48,137 nt of DNA from assembly GCA_027034975.1 (NCBI GenBank), contig JALVWQ010000023.1, positions 1-48,137 of the forward strand. Reading direction: 5' to 3'. The first letter of the stretch is position 1, and the number at the start of each line of letters is the position of its first letter. This DNA comes from Campylobacteraceae bacterium (GTDB lineage Bacteria > Campylobacterota > Campylobacteria > Campylobacterales > Sulfurovaceae). Below are positions 1-8,170 of this stretch, one piece after another. Below the pieces are notes generated by a model that searched no databases, was not told the origin of the DNA, and saw only the letters and a program-made list of their open reading frames with translations. The translations under genes were made by a program, and so were the position numbers.

Positions 1-634
1 ATTTACCCATATATTCAGCTAATTTATCTTGATATTTAGCTAAATTAATTTTAAACTTCGCCAATTCAATATCATTACCTGTTTTAATATTAGATTTAGT
101 TTTTGGAACATCGCCAATTTGTGTCCATTTACCATATCTATCTGCGTGACATCTACCACAAGCTGTTACGAATGCCTCTTTAGGAGTAACCTCTTTTGGA
201 GCAATAGATTTTAAATATGCCACAATATCAGCTGCACCTTGTGCTGAACCTGCCATACCACCTGGCATTGCCATTTTCTTAGCTTTTGCTGCATGTGCTG
301 GGTCTTGTAAGAATGCTACTAAATATTTTTCATCATAAATTGCACCAGCATTGCTTAAATCTGGTGGATTAACACCGTAAGCCGCTGAAGCTGCAACCGC
401 ATCCATAGGAGCTTTTATACCTTGTGACTTAATACCGTGACAACTAGTACAAGCTGAAATAGCTGCTTTACCTTTAGCTGCATCACCTTTTAATCCTGTC
501 GGTTTAATATCAGGATATGTAAAATCATGTCCCTCTACATGTTTATGCATTTGAGAGTGAGCAAATGGCTCAACACCCCAATACGTTACTAGAGTAAAGA
601 ATACTACTACTGCTAATATTTTTAATTCTTTCAT
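1..634 (-). CDS. petC: Diheme cytochrome c1 subunit of bc1 complex (3' end cut by window edge)
   Basis: This is the c-type cytochrome subunit of the quinol:cytochrome c oxidoreductase, carrying electrons from the Rieske centre to a soluble cytochrome c on the periplasmic side. Translation from the ATG gives 211 residues with no stop before the window edge, so the C-terminus is missing. Two heme-binding motifs are visible, CTSCH at residues 62-66 and CGRCH at 159-163, so it is the diheme type known from Campylobacterota rather than the mono-heme c1 of mitochondria. Residues 5-19 form a hydrophobic N-terminal segment that is a signal or anchor. The start overlaps the petB stop by one base (TAATG), so the two are translationally coupled. 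The Met/Pro-rich stretch after the first heme could carry an axial ligand, but I cannot assign it. Confidence 0.93.
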   Translation of the reverse strand, partial: MKELKILAVVVFFTLVTYWGVEPFAHSQMHKHVEGHDFTYPDIKPTGLKGDAAKGKAAISACTSCHGIKSQGIKAPMDAVAASAAYGVNPPDLSNAGAIYDEKYLVAFLQDPAHAAKAKKMAMPGGMAGSAQGAADIVAYLKSIAPKEVTPKEAFVTACGRCHADRYGKWTQIGDVPKTKSNIKTGNDIELAKFKINLAKYQDKLAEYMGK

Positions 635-1863
635 TATTTACCTCCTACTGGTTTTTCCATTTTAGTGATAAATGGAAGTGCAATCCAAAGTGCAATAAAT
701 GTATAAGCAAATACTGTACCAAACATAGACCATGGATCAACTGGAGGTAATTTACCCATAATTGTTAAACCAATCATATCTATTAGTAATAGCCAGAACC
801 AAATTTTGAATGGTCCTCTTCTGTTTGCAGGTGCAACATTTGGACTTCTGTCTAAGAATGGTAATAGGAAGAAAATCACTTGTGCAAAACCAAACGCTAT
901 TAAACCAATATTTTTACTAAATGGTCTTAAAATTTCATAACTCCATAAGAAGTACCACTCAGGGTAGATATGTGGAGGAGTTTTTAATCCATCTGCCGGG
1001 TCAAAGTTTACAGGATCCATAGCAAATTCAAAGTGATAGAACACTAAATAGAAGAAGAAGATAAAATAAATCCCCATTACAAATACATCTTTACTTAAGA
1101 ATACAGGATTAAATGGAATAACTTTAGACTCTTTTCTTTTGCCAGCTTTCCACTTCTCTGCTTCTGCTTCAAAATCAAACTCTTCACCATCTTTATTGTT
1201 TACGTGTGGTAGTCTTAATGTACCAAAGTGTAAAACAATTAAGCCAATAATAATCAGTGGCATTAATAGTACATGCAGCATAAAGAATCTACTTAAGAAC
1301 GCTTGTCCTGGTACATAGTCTCCTCTAATCCACTCAACTAAACCGTTAAGCTCTAAAGAACCTAAACTAAATAGGTTAGTAATAACCATACCAGCCCAGT
1401 AACTCATCTGTCCCCATGGAAGCATATAACCAGAGAATGCTTCTGCAGAAAATGCAACAAATAGAAACATACCAGAAATCCAAATTAACTCTCTGCCTCT
1501 TTTATATGAACCATAGTAGATGCCTGTAAACATATGGATATAAATAATTAAGAAAACAACAGATGCTGCTACACCGTGAATGTGTCTCCATAACCAACCA
1601 TAACCAACTTGTGACATAATTGTATAGTTAACACTATCAAATGCCTCTTTTGTTGTTGGTACATAGTACATTAAAAGGAATATACCACTTATTAAAAGCA
1701 CGCCAAAAGTAGCTGCTAAAACCATACCCATTGCCCAAAGGAAATTAATATTCTTTGGAATCCAATACTCAGTAGATAGTACTCTTTTAAGTGTATCTAC
1801 GCCCAATCTTTCGTTCATCCATTTGTTAGAGAACGGTTTAGCATTAGGATCAAAATGTGCCAT
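634..1863 (-). CDS. petB: Cytochrome b subunit of bc1 complex
   Basis: This 409-residue membrane protein holds the two b hemes and both quinone sites of the bc1 complex. The first heme-ligand pair is His96 and His110 (motif RHIHG). The second pair lies in FFMLHVLLMP and LIVLHFG, with a spacing of 15 residues as in cytochrome b6 rather than the 14 of mitochondrial cytochrome b. The Qo-site motif PEWY is present in the C-terminal half, in one continuous chain, so the protein is not split into b6 and subunit IV. About eight hydrophobic helices can be seen. A good ribosome site (GGGAGG) precedes the ATG. It sits 13 bases after petA and overlaps petC by one base, so petABC is one operon. Confidence 0.96.
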   Translation of the reverse strand: MAHFDPNAKPFSNKWMNERLGVDTLKRVLSTEYWIPKNINFLWAMGMVLAATFGVLLISGIFLLMYYVPTTKEAFDSVNYTIMSQVGYGWLWRHIHGVAASVVFLIIYIHMFTGIYYGSYKRGRELIWISGMFLFVAFSAEAFSGYMLPWGQMSYWAGMVITNLFSLGSLELNGLVEWIRGDYVPGQAFLSRFFMLHVLLMPLIIIGLIVLHFGTLRLPHVNNKDGEEFDFEAEAEKWKAGKRKESKVIPFNPVFLSKDVFVMGIYFIFFFYLVFYHFEFAMDPVNFDPADGLKTPPHIYPEWYFLWSYEILRPFSKNIGLIAFGFAQVIFFLLPFLDRSPNVAPANRRGPFKIWFWLLLIDMIGLTIMGKLPPVDPWSMFGTVFAYTFIALWIALPFITKMEKPVGGK

Positions 1864-1876
1864 TATCTAACCTCCC

Positions 1877-2383
1877 TTACGCTACTAAGCCAGCAGCTTT
1901 TAATTTTTTATACTCTGGTCCCTCTTCACCAAGAACAACTTTTTTACCATCAATTTTAAATGGTGGTATTACAAGTGGGCTTGGTGGTGGAGCTTTTAAT
2001 ACCTCTCCTGCCGCATCAAATTGTCCACCGTGACAAGGGCAAATAAATTTATGCTTTTCAGGGAAATAATCAGGAATACAACCCAAGTGTGTACACAGAC
2101 CTACAACAATCATATATTTATGACCATCTACGGTAATAAGTCTCTTATCTTTATAGGCTTTGTCATCTTTAGCTACTTTGATAATTAAGATAGGCTTACC
2201 ACGCCACTTCTCTACTATTAGAGTGTTTTCCGGAACATTGCTTAAATCTAATGTTGTAAATCCTCCTGCCTTTACACTTGGCAATGGATCCCAAGTTCGT
2301 TTAGCTGCGTATAGTGCACCTAATGCACCAAGCCCAGCAAATCCACCAAGAGCCATGCCCATAAAGTCTCTTCTATTGCTCAT
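1877..2383 (-). CDS. petA: Rieske iron-sulfur subunit of bc1 complex
   Basis: This is the Rieske [2Fe-2S] protein that takes the first electron from quinol in the bc1 complex. Cluster motifs are CTHLGC (ligands Cys97, His99) and CPCHGG (ligands Cys115, His118). Cys102 and Cys117 are placed to form the family disulfide. The N-terminus carries NRRDFMG, a twin-arginine motif, followed by a glycine/alanine-rich hydrophobic stretch, which fits Tat export of a folded cluster protein with an uncleaved anchor. An ATG two codons upstream (2389) is possible, but AGAAAGGA lies five bases before the chosen ATG and would overlap the upstream one, so I chose the downstream start (168 residues). It is the first gene of petABC. 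Confidence 0.95.
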   Translation of the reverse strand: MSNRRDFMGMALGGFAGLGALGALYAAKRTWDPLPSVKAGGFTTLDLSNVPENTLIVEKWRGKPILIIKVAKDDKAYKDKRLITVDGHKYMIVVGLCTHLGCIPDYFPEKHKFICPCHGGQFDAAGEVLKAPPPSPLVIPPFKIDGKKVVLGEEGPEYKKLKAAGLVA

Positions 2384-2418
2384 AAGCATCCTTTCTAATA
2401 TAAATTGATTAACGATAT

Positions 2419-2424
2419 ATTATA
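2419..2424 (-). promoter_or_regulatory. Candidate -10 box for petABC
   Basis: TATAAT on the minus strand lies 35 bases upstream of the petA start, within an AT-rich gap and with no recognisable -35 box, as is common in Campylobacterota. It is the best match in the gap. No start-site data support it. Confidence 0.45.
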
Positions 2425-2498
2425 AGTTTAATTTTATTAAAGGGTGTTGTAAGATACGTGAAAGAGTATATCTTTAGCTTACTTTGTGTGAAGTTATT

Positions 2499-3320
2499 TC
2501 ACATATAATTCTTTATTATTTTTACTATTTCTAATTTTATATCTTTAATTATTTTATTTACTTTTTTTAAATTATAATCTATTTTTATCTCTTTACTATC
2601 GATTGGTATATCTAATTTATTTAAAACTCCTCTTTTATAATCATTTAATGGAACTAACTCTAAAAAGCTTACACTTAGCCCATTTGCTTTCGCTTCAACT
2701 GCAACTTGCAGAGAGGATGTTATGATATTTTGATACTCTTTTAAAATCTCATAATACTCTTCGGGTTCAATAATTTCATTAAAAACTTTTGTAAATTGAT
2801 CTTCATACTTTACAAAAAAGTAGTTGCCCCAGTAGAGATCAATATTTTTATTCTTAAAAATATCTAAATTTTTTAATATAGTTTTATCGTAGTCGCTATC
2901 TCCATAGATAAAGAGTGTTTTTTGCTCTAAATTTTTTTGATCGACTGTCGAATATATATAGCCATCAACACCTAGTTGAATATTCTCTGCCTCTTCTATT
3001 GCTCTTTTTTCGCAAGTTGGGTTAATGTATATAAGCTTCTTAAAGTATCTTCCATACTCTAAAACTTTCCCTTCAAGTGCTTCTGGAGAGTCTATAATGA
3101 CAATATCATCTACAGTTGCGACTGCATCGATATCTTTGATTGTCTCGATAGTAGTAGCAAGTGGTAAGTCCCAATCTCTTGCAAGTAGTTGGGCTCTGTA
3201 GTCATTTACGAGTATCTCTGTTGCAACACCTTCGGCTTTAAAAGCATCGTAGAGTGCTTTGACTCTTCGTAAACTATCTAAATTCTCTTTATAGTTTGTG
3301 TATGCGTATAGATAGAGCAC
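2499..3320 (-). CDS. Unknown protein translationally coupled to mnmG
   Basis: I do not recognise this 273-residue protein. It has no signal peptide and no obvious membrane helix. The first 150 residues alternate predicted strands (VDDIVIIDSP, KLIYINP, KTLFIYGDS) and helices like a Rossmann or glycosyltransferase-B half, loosely resembling PseG-type nucleotide-sugar hydrolases; no catalytic motif is convincing. The last 50 residues are very rich in Lys and Ile and AT-rich in DNA. It starts with GTG overlapping the mnmG stop by one base (TAGTG), so its translation probably depends on mnmG. A small inverted repeat (TGTGAA/TTCACA, 2487-2503) overlaps its stop and may act as a weak terminator. Confidence 0.8.
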   Translation of the reverse strand: MLYLYAYTNYKENLDSLRRVKALYDAFKAEGVATEILVNDYRAQLLARDWDLPLATTIETIKDIDAVATVDDIVIIDSPEALEGKVLEYGRYFKKLIYINPTCEKRAIEEAENIQLGVDGYIYSTVDQKNLEQKTLFIYGDSDYDKTILKNLDIFKNKNIDLYWGNYFFVKYEDQFTKVFNEIIEPEEYYEILKEYQNIITSSLQVAVEAKANGLSVSFLELVPLNDYKRGVLNKLDIPIDSKEIKIDYNLKKVNKIIKDIKLEIVKIIKNYM

Positions 3321-5197
3321 TATTTCCCCTTTTGCCGCATTTTTATATAGACATGAATTATCTCTAGTGCTGCAGGTGTAATACCACTAATGAGTGATGC
3401 ACTATGGAGTGTTGGTGGGTTTGCAGCTTGTAGTTTTTCTACAACTTCATTACTTAAGCCCTGTACCGTAGAGTAGTCGAAATCTTGTGGAATTTTTACT
3501 TTAAGCATCTCTTGCATTTTATCGATCTGCTCTTGCTGCTTTTGGATATATCTGTAATATTTAGCCTCTATAAGGATCTGCTCAAGTGCCTCTTTATTGT
3601 ACTTTCGAAACTCTGGTACAAGAGTTAAGAGCTTCTCTACTGTTGGCTCTTTAATTCTAGCAATTATATCGATATAGGCAGTCTTATCGTTAATTTTTGT
3701 CTCGCCTAGCTCTTGTAGGGTAGCACTAAACTCTTTTGTAGGAGTTGCAAAGTTGCTCTTGAGCCAATGGAGAGCTTCATTAATGTCTGCTTTGAGTTGT
3801 GCTACTCTTGTTGCAAAATCCTCCTCTAAGAGACCTAGCTTTTTGCCATAGTGGCTAAGTCTTAAATGTGCATTATCCTCTCTTAAAAGCAATCTATACT
3901 CAGCTCTGCTTGTAAACATACGGTAGGGTTCTTTGGTTCCTTTGGTGACTAGATCGTCAATTAATACTCCAATATAGGCTTCGTCTCGTCTTAAGATAAA
4001 AGGCTCCTTTCCTTGAAGTGCGAGTGTTGCATTTATGCCAGCCATAAGTCCCTGAGCTGCAGCCTCTTCATAGCCAGTTGTACCATTTACCTGCCCAGCC
4101 CAATAGAGACCTTTTATCTTTTTTGTCTCAAGGGTATGTTTAAGTTCAGTTGGGTCTATATAGTCATACTCTATTGCATAACCATAGCGAATAATTTTCG
4201 CATTCTCTAGGCCTTCAATAGAGTGTATCATTGCCTCTTGTACGTCAGTTGGTAAGGAGGTACTTAGACCATTGAGATAGTATTCATTAGACTCTAGCGT
4301 TTGTGGCTCAATAAATATCTGGTGTCGAGGTCTCTCACTAAATCGGTTAATTTTATCTTCGATACTTGGACAGTATCTTGGTCCTATTCCATCTATTTGT
4401 CCTGTAAAGAGTGGGGCTCTATGGAAGTTACTCTCTATTATTTGGTGTGTCCTTTCATTTGTATAGGCTATATGACATGGAAGCTGTCTTGGATGAAACT
4501 TCTCTTTATTTGTTCTAAACGAAAATGGTGTAGGTGGTCTATCCCCCTCTTGTACTTCTAATTTGCTAAAATCTATGCTATCTCCGGCAATTCTTGCACA
4601 AGTTCCAGTTTTAAGTCTGCCAATTCTAAATCCTAGACTTCTTAGATGCTCAGCTAATGATATAGAGGCAAACTCCCCTTGTCTTCCAGCTTGTTGCTGT
4701 ACCTCTCCAATATGGATAAGCCCATTTAAGAATGTCCCAGAGGCTACGATAACTTTTGGTGCTAAATACTCATTTTTAAGCTGGGTAATCACCCCTTTAA
4801 CCTTGTTCTCTTCTAAAATAAGCGACTCTACAATCTCTTGTTTAATATCTAAGTTCTCTATAGAGTAGAGGCGATCACGCATAATTATTCTATATCTATC
4901 CATATCTATTTGGGCACGGCTGCCTCTTACTGCTGGGCCTTTAGAGGCGTTGAGTATTCTAAATTGAAGCCCCGCTTTATCGGTAACTAAGCCCATTTCG
5001 CCCCCAAGAGCATCTATCTCTTTAACTAAATGCCCCTTTGCTAAGCCACCAATGGCAGGGTTGCACGAACTAGCTCCAATTTGCTCTGCTAAGATTGTTA
5101 TCATTAAGGTTTTTGCACCCATTCTAGCGGCTGCACTTGCTGCTTCAATGCCTGCGTGCCCACCCCCAATTACTATTACATCATACTCTTTAGCCAT
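3320..5197 (-). CDS. mnmG: tRNA uridine-5-carboxymethylaminomethyl modification enzyme MnmG (GidA)
   Basis: MnmG is the FAD- and NADH-dependent subunit that, with the GTPase MnmE, installs the carboxymethylaminomethyl group on wobble U34 of several tRNAs. The 625-residue length matches the family. Residues 7-20 contain the dinucleotide-binding loop [10 protein letters not shown], followed by the conserved SCNPAIGG and [11 protein letters not shown] segments. [15 protein letters not shown] and the C-terminal helical domain that binds MnmE are also present. It is transcribed divergently from ribE from a very short shared promoter region, and its stop is coupled to an unknown downstream gene. 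The partner mnmE is not in the window. Confidence 0.97.
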   Translation of the reverse strand: MAKEYDVIVIGGGHAGIEAASAAARMGAKTLMITILAEQIGASSCNPAIGGLAKGHLVKEIDALGGEMGLVTDKAGLQFRILNASKGPAVRGSRAQIDMDRYRIIMRDRLYSIENLDIKQEIVESLILEENKVKGVITQLKNEYLAPKVIVASGTFLNGLIHIGEVQQQAGRQGEFASISLAEHLRSLGFRIGRLKTGTCARIAGDSIDFSKLEVQEGDRPPTPFSFRTNKEKFHPRQLPCHIAYTNERTHQIIESNFHRAPLFTGQIDGIGPRYCPSIEDKINRFSERPRHQIFIEPQTLESNEYYLNGLSTSLPTDVQEAMIHSIEGLENAKIIRYGYAIEYDYIDPTELKHTLETKKIKGLYWAGQVNGTTGYEEAAAQGLMAGINATLALQGKEPFILRRDEAYIGVLIDDLVTKGTKEPYRMFTSRAEYRLLLREDNAHLRLSHYGKKLGLLEEDFATRVAQLKADINEALHWLKSNFATPTKEFSATLQELGETKINDKTAYIDIIARIKEPTVEKLLTLVPEFRKYNKEALEQILIEAKYYRYIQKQQEQIDKMQEMLKVKIPQDFDYSTVQGLSNEVVEKLQAANPPTLHSASLISGITPAALEIIHVYIKMRQKGK

Positions 5198-5212
5198 ATC
5201 TCTACCTATTTT

Positions 5213-5237
5213 GCTATAATATTTAGCGAATTATAGC
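5213..5237. promoter_or_regulatory. Palindromic divergent core promoter, mnmG/ribE
   Basis: GCTATAAT (5213-5220) and ATTATAGC (5230-5237) form a symmetric pair. The plus-strand TATAAT at 5215-5220 suits ribE and the minus-strand TATAAT at 5230-5235 suits mnmG, giving leaders of roughly 26 bases each. The two -10 boxes are so close that polymerase cannot occupy both at once, so the genes probably compete for initiation. Confidence 0.6.
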
Positions 5238-5253
5238 CAAAATAAGGAAAATT

Positions 5254-5874
5254 ATGTTTACAGGGCTGATTAGAGAAGTAGCAAAGGTAGAGAGCTTTCA
5301 AAATGGGAAACTAAAAGTGCTCTCAAAACATAAAGCAAAGGTTGGTGACTCAATTGCGATCAATGGGGTTTGTCTTACAGTTACAGAGACTTTTGATAGA
5401 GGCTTCTACCTTAATGTTGCAAGCGAGACACGAAGGATAGTTGACGATAGCAAATTTCAAGGTTTTGTACACCTAGAGCCAGCTATGCAGATGGGCGATA
5501 GATTTGAAGGACACATCGTCCAAGGGCATGTCGATACCATTGGCGAAGTTGTAAAGATCGATAGTCATGGTAATGGAGTAGACTACTATATCAGAGTGCC
5601 CCAAGATCAGATAAAATATATTATACCAAAGGGTTCGATTACAGTTGATGGCATTTCGCTTACTGTAAATGAAGTCTATGAAGATAGCTTCCGTTTAACG
5701 ATTATTCCCCACACACTCGAGAACACTCTTATTAAAAACTATAAAATCGGTACAAAGGTAAATATAGAGACCGATATGTTTGCTCGCTATATAGAGCATA
5801 TTTTAGCTAGAAAAGAGAGTAGTAAAAAAGGCTTAAGCTGGAGCGATATTGATGCTATAAGTATGAGTTATTAA
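5254..5874 (+). CDS. ribE: Riboflavin synthase alpha chain
   Basis: This enzyme dismutates two 6,7-dimethyl-8-ribityllumazine molecules into riboflavin and a pyrimidinedione, the last step of riboflavin synthesis. The 206-residue chain has the family's tandem fold: repeat 1 (about 1-95) begins with the hallmark MFTGLI and contains GVCLTV. Repeat 2 (about 96-190) contains GHIVQGHVD and the parallel GISLTVNEV. The N-terminal Phe2, Thr3 and the SIAINGVCLTV segment are typical of the active site. The rib symbol follows the Gram-negative usage (also called ribC). No other riboflavin gene is adjacent. GGAAAATT before the start provides a modest ribosome site. Confidence 0.95.
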   Translation: MFTGLIREVAKVESFQNGKLKVLSKHKAKVGDSIAINGVCLTVTETFDRGFYLNVASETRRIVDDSKFQGFVHLEPAMQMGDRFEGHIVQGHVDTIGEVVKIDSHGNGVDYYIRVPQDQIKYIIPKGSITVDGISLTVNEVYEDSFRLTIIPHTLENTLIKNYKIGTKVNIETDMFARYIEHILARKESSKKGLSWSDIDAISMSY

Positions 5875-5879
5875 TTTAA

Positions 5880-5956
5880 GTGTTCAGTGCTCCGTGTTCA
5901 GTGCTCTGGATCTAAAAGCACTATAATAGCTCTAAGCTCTAAGCTTTGTGCTTTCA
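5880..5956. repeat. Degenerate heptanucleotide array, 11 units
   Basis: From the base after the ribE gap begins, the sequence parses into consecutive 7-base units: GTGTTCA, GTGCTCC, GTGTTCA, GTGCTCT, GGATCTA, AAAGCAC, TATAATA, GCTCTAA, GCTCTAA, GCTTTGT, GCTTTCA. The phase is kept throughout, although the middle units are degenerate. Related GCTCTAA-type units occur near 28828, 46115 and 46666. It lies in the gap between ribE and the cupin gene. Confidence 0.75.
5922..5927 (+). promoter_or_regulatory. Candidate -10 box inside the heptad array (cupin gene)
   Basis: TATAAT is formed by the deviant repeat unit TATAATA and lies 43 bases upstream of the cupin ATG. It is the only good -10 box in this gap. 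A start near 5934 would give a leader of about 37 bases made largely of repeat units. Confidence 0.4.
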
Positions 5957-5970
5957 AAATTGGAGGTGTT

Positions 5971-6267
5971 ATGAATATTTATGATTTTAAAATCCCAAGT
6001 ATCGGTGAAGATTTTACTACATTGTTTGAAAATAAGAATATAAAAATTGTACGAATAGTAAGCTCTGATAAGTTAGAAGTTGTTGAGTATTGCCAAGAAG
6101 AGGATGAGTTTGTTACTTTACTAGAGGGGAGTGCTCAGCTCGATATAGAGGGTAGGGTAGTAACGCTTAATAGAGGCGATACTCTCTATATTCCCGCAAA
6201 ATCTAAGCATAAGGTTTTGACAACCGATAAAGGAACAGTTTGGATAGCGATACACTTTTCTCTCTAA
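5971..6267 (+). CDS. Small single-domain cupin protein
   Basis: This 98-residue protein folds as one cupin barrel. The cupin core is seen as EDEFVTLLEGSAQLDI (motif 1, with its glycine turn), then LNRGDTLYIPAKSKHKV (motif 2, Gly-Asp, Pro and the metal-type His). Motif 1 lacks the usual HxH metal ligands and has Glu/Asp instead, so metal binding is uncertain. I took the ATG preceded by GGAGGT; an upstream frame extension to 5887 would encode repeat DNA and is unlikely. It ends with its stop overlapping the convergent pabB stop by four bases. The substrate is unknown; related small cupins are often called mannose-6-phosphate isomerase-like, without evidence here. Confidence 0.8.
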   Translation: MNIYDFKIPSIGEDFTTLFENKNIKIVRIVSSDKLEVVEYCQEEDEFVTLLEGSAQLDIEGRVVTLNRGDTLYIPAKSKHKVLTTDKGTVWIAIHFSL

Positions 6268-7232
6268 AAGGGCAGATAGATTTTATCTATCAACTCTTTA
6301 TACTCATCTTCTAAAGAAGAATCGAGAGTAATGCCTCCTCCACTGTGGTAGTAGAGTTGATTCTTCTCTTTTGATATGGCACGAATCATAACAGCAGATT
6401 GTAGCTTTTTGCCATCATAGATGCCAAATACTCCTGTGTAGAGTCCTCTTGGTGCAATTTCGACACTCTCTATGATCTCGAGAGTCTTTCTTTTTGGGGT
6501 TCCGCTAATAGAGCCTGCTGGAGTGAGGGTATCGAGGATATTGCCTATCTGTTGGTGCCAATTCTCTGGAAGTATAGCCTCTATTTGTGAGCTTACTTGT
6601 AGTAGCTCTTTTGCACCTGCTTTAATTTTATCGATGTATCTAAATTTTGGAACTTTTGTACCTGCTGCAACCATATTGAGATCGTTTCGCATTAAATCGA
6701 CTATCATTGTGTGCTCTGCACTCTCTTTTGGACTGTTTAGAATGCTCTCTTTGGCATTGGGGAGTGAAGCATCTATTGTGCCCTTCATAGGGTAGGTAGA
6801 GATTCTATTGCTTTCAATTTTAATAAAGCACTCCGGAGAGAAGCAGACAAAGCTATCTTCTATCAAGAGTTTGTAGGGGGCTTTCGCTAGTGCGAAGATT
6901 TCGCTAAGGGTAAAATTTGTCTCTATTTGGCTTTTAAAGGTTAAGTTAAGAAGGTAAGTGTTGCCTCGTTTGATCTCTTCTATTACTCTATCGAAACTCT
7001 TTTTATACTCTTCTAAACTAATGGGGTACTTTTTAAGATCTACCTTTTTCTCTAAATCTACACTCGCTTTGCAATCAAAACTGTAAGCGATTTTTCCATC
7101 TAGGTTTTTGAGTGCTTCAGCGTAGATCCTGCTTTTATCGTATGAGATTATAAAGAGAAATGGCTCTTTTCGTGAGCCTAGAGTATTGATTTTTGCAAAA
7201 CCCTCTTTTTGGTTTAAGAAGTTAATTCCCAT
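6264..7232 (-). CDS. pabB: Aminodeoxychorismate synthase component I
   Basis: PabB converts chorismate and ammonia to 4-amino-4-deoxychorismate for folate synthesis. The 322-residue chain is the catalytic chorismate-binding domain with a short N-terminus. Family signatures seen are GNTYLLNLTF, PMKGTID (with the active-site Lys region), ESAEHTMIVDLMRNDL, TPAGSISGTPK and GLYTGVFG. Anthranilate synthase and isochorismate synthase share the fold, but the short N-terminus and PMKGT favour PabB. Its start overlaps the end of pyrB by 11 bases, so the two are co-translated. No amidotransferase subunit (PabA) or lyase (PabC) is adjacent. Confidence 0.9.
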   Translation of the reverse strand: MGINFLNQKEGFAKINTLGSRKEPFLFIISYDKSRIYAEALKNLDGKIAYSFDCKASVDLEKKVDLKKYPISLEEYKKSFDRVIEEIKRGNTYLLNLTFKSQIETNFTLSEIFALAKAPYKLLIEDSFVCFSPECFIKIESNRISTYPMKGTIDASLPNAKESILNSPKESAEHTMIVDLMRNDLNMVAAGTKVPKFRYIDKIKAGAKELLQVSSQIEAILPENWHQQIGNILDTLTPAGSISGTPKRKTLEIIESVEIAPRGLYTGVFGIYDGKKLQSAVMIRAISKEKNQLYYHSGGGITLDSSLEDEYKELIDKIYLPF

Positions 7233-8109
7233 TGCTATCTAAAAGGAGGTGCTTCAGTACTGCCATTCTTACAAAGACCCCATTTTTTACCTGCTCTATA
7301 ACAAGCGATTTTGGGCTTGCAAGCACTTCGTTACTTATGTCGATATTACGCATTACAGGCCCTGGGTGCATAACAATTATATCTCTATTTTGCAGCATCT
7401 TTTGGGTAATACAGTAGTGTTTCGCATACTCTGAGTAGTCATCGAATATCGGTTTTTTATGACGCTCCAACTGTGCACGAAGACTTATAAGAATATCTGT
7501 CTCATCGAGCACCTCTTCTAAGTTTTGTGTATTTTTAAGTGAAGTCTCTGGCATAAACTCTTTGGGAGCTACAAGAGTAATATCGAGTCCCATCTTTGTA
7601 AAAAGGCGAATATCAGAGCTTGCAACACGAGAGTTGGCAATATCTCCAACGATTGTTACTCGTTTTCCTTCTATATTAGAGTTAAAATATTCGCGAATTG
7701 TAAAGAGGTCTAGCAGCCCTTGTGTAGGGTGGGCACTATTGCCAGTTCCAGCGTTAATAACAGGTGTAAGGTTGAGGCTTGCCAACTCTCTTGCTGTAGC
7801 GTTCTGGGAGTGTCTTATAATGACACCATCTGGCTCCATCGCACAAAGGTTCATAAATGTATCTTCAAGACTCTCACCTTTTTTAGTAGAGGAGCGGCTA
7901 GGGTCTAAATGAACAACACTCGCACCCAATCTCTTTGCTGCTACTTCAAAAGAGCTTCTTGTTCTTGTTGATGGCTCAAAAAAGAGAGTGATTAATAACT
8001 TATTATCAAGCAGTTTCGGCGGAAGTTGCCTCTTAAAAGATGCCGCATCATCTAAAACTTTTATAATCTCATCGGTTGTCCAACTATCTACATCGACTAA
8101 GTGCTGCAT
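7222..8109 (-). CDS. pyrB: Aspartate carbamoyltransferase catalytic subunit
   Basis: PyrB condenses carbamoyl phosphate with aspartate in pyrimidine synthesis. The 295-residue chain has the carbamoyl-phosphate loop FEPSTRTRSSFE near residues 43-54, HPTQGLLDLFTIRE in the middle and HPGPVMRNIDIS toward the C-terminus, where aspartate binds. It lacks a fused regulatory domain and no pyrI follows, so it is probably the unregulated trimer type or pairs with a PyrC-like protein elsewhere. Translation is coupled to pabB by an 11-base overlap. A TATAAT box lies 23-28 bases upstream. The ATG was chosen because it gives the usual N-terminus. Confidence 0.96.
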   Translation of the reverse strand: MQHLVDVDSWTTDEIIKVLDDAASFKRQLPPKLLDNKLLITLFFEPSTRTRSSFEVAAKRLGASVVHLDPSRSSTKKGESLEDTFMNLCAMEPDGVIIRHSQNATARELASLNLTPVINAGTGNSAHPTQGLLDLFTIREYFNSNIEGKRVTIVGDIANSRVASSDIRLFTKMGLDITLVAPKEFMPETSLKNTQNLEEVLDETDILISLRAQLERHKKPIFDDYSEYAKHYCITQKMLQNRDIIVMHPGPVMRNIDISNEVLASPKSLVIEQVKNGVFVRMAVLKHLLLDSNGN

Positions 8110-8131
8110 TACTACCCTTTTTTAAAAAGGT

Positions 8132-8137
8132 ATTATA
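8132..8137 (-). promoter_or_regulatory. Candidate -10 box for pyrB-pabB
   Basis: Minus-strand TATAAT lies 23 bases upstream of pyrB. Between it and the start is an AT-rich inverted repeat, CCTTTTT/AAAAAGG (about 8116-8130), which would sit in the short leader and is a possible attenuator, but no leader peptide is visible. Confidence 0.45.
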
Positions 8138-8170
8138 CTCAATTGCTACTTAGAGTGGTGGTGAATTTAA

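Noticed and set aside
5880-5956. CRISPR array
   Set aside because: Units are 7 bases with no spacers, and no cas genes are present.
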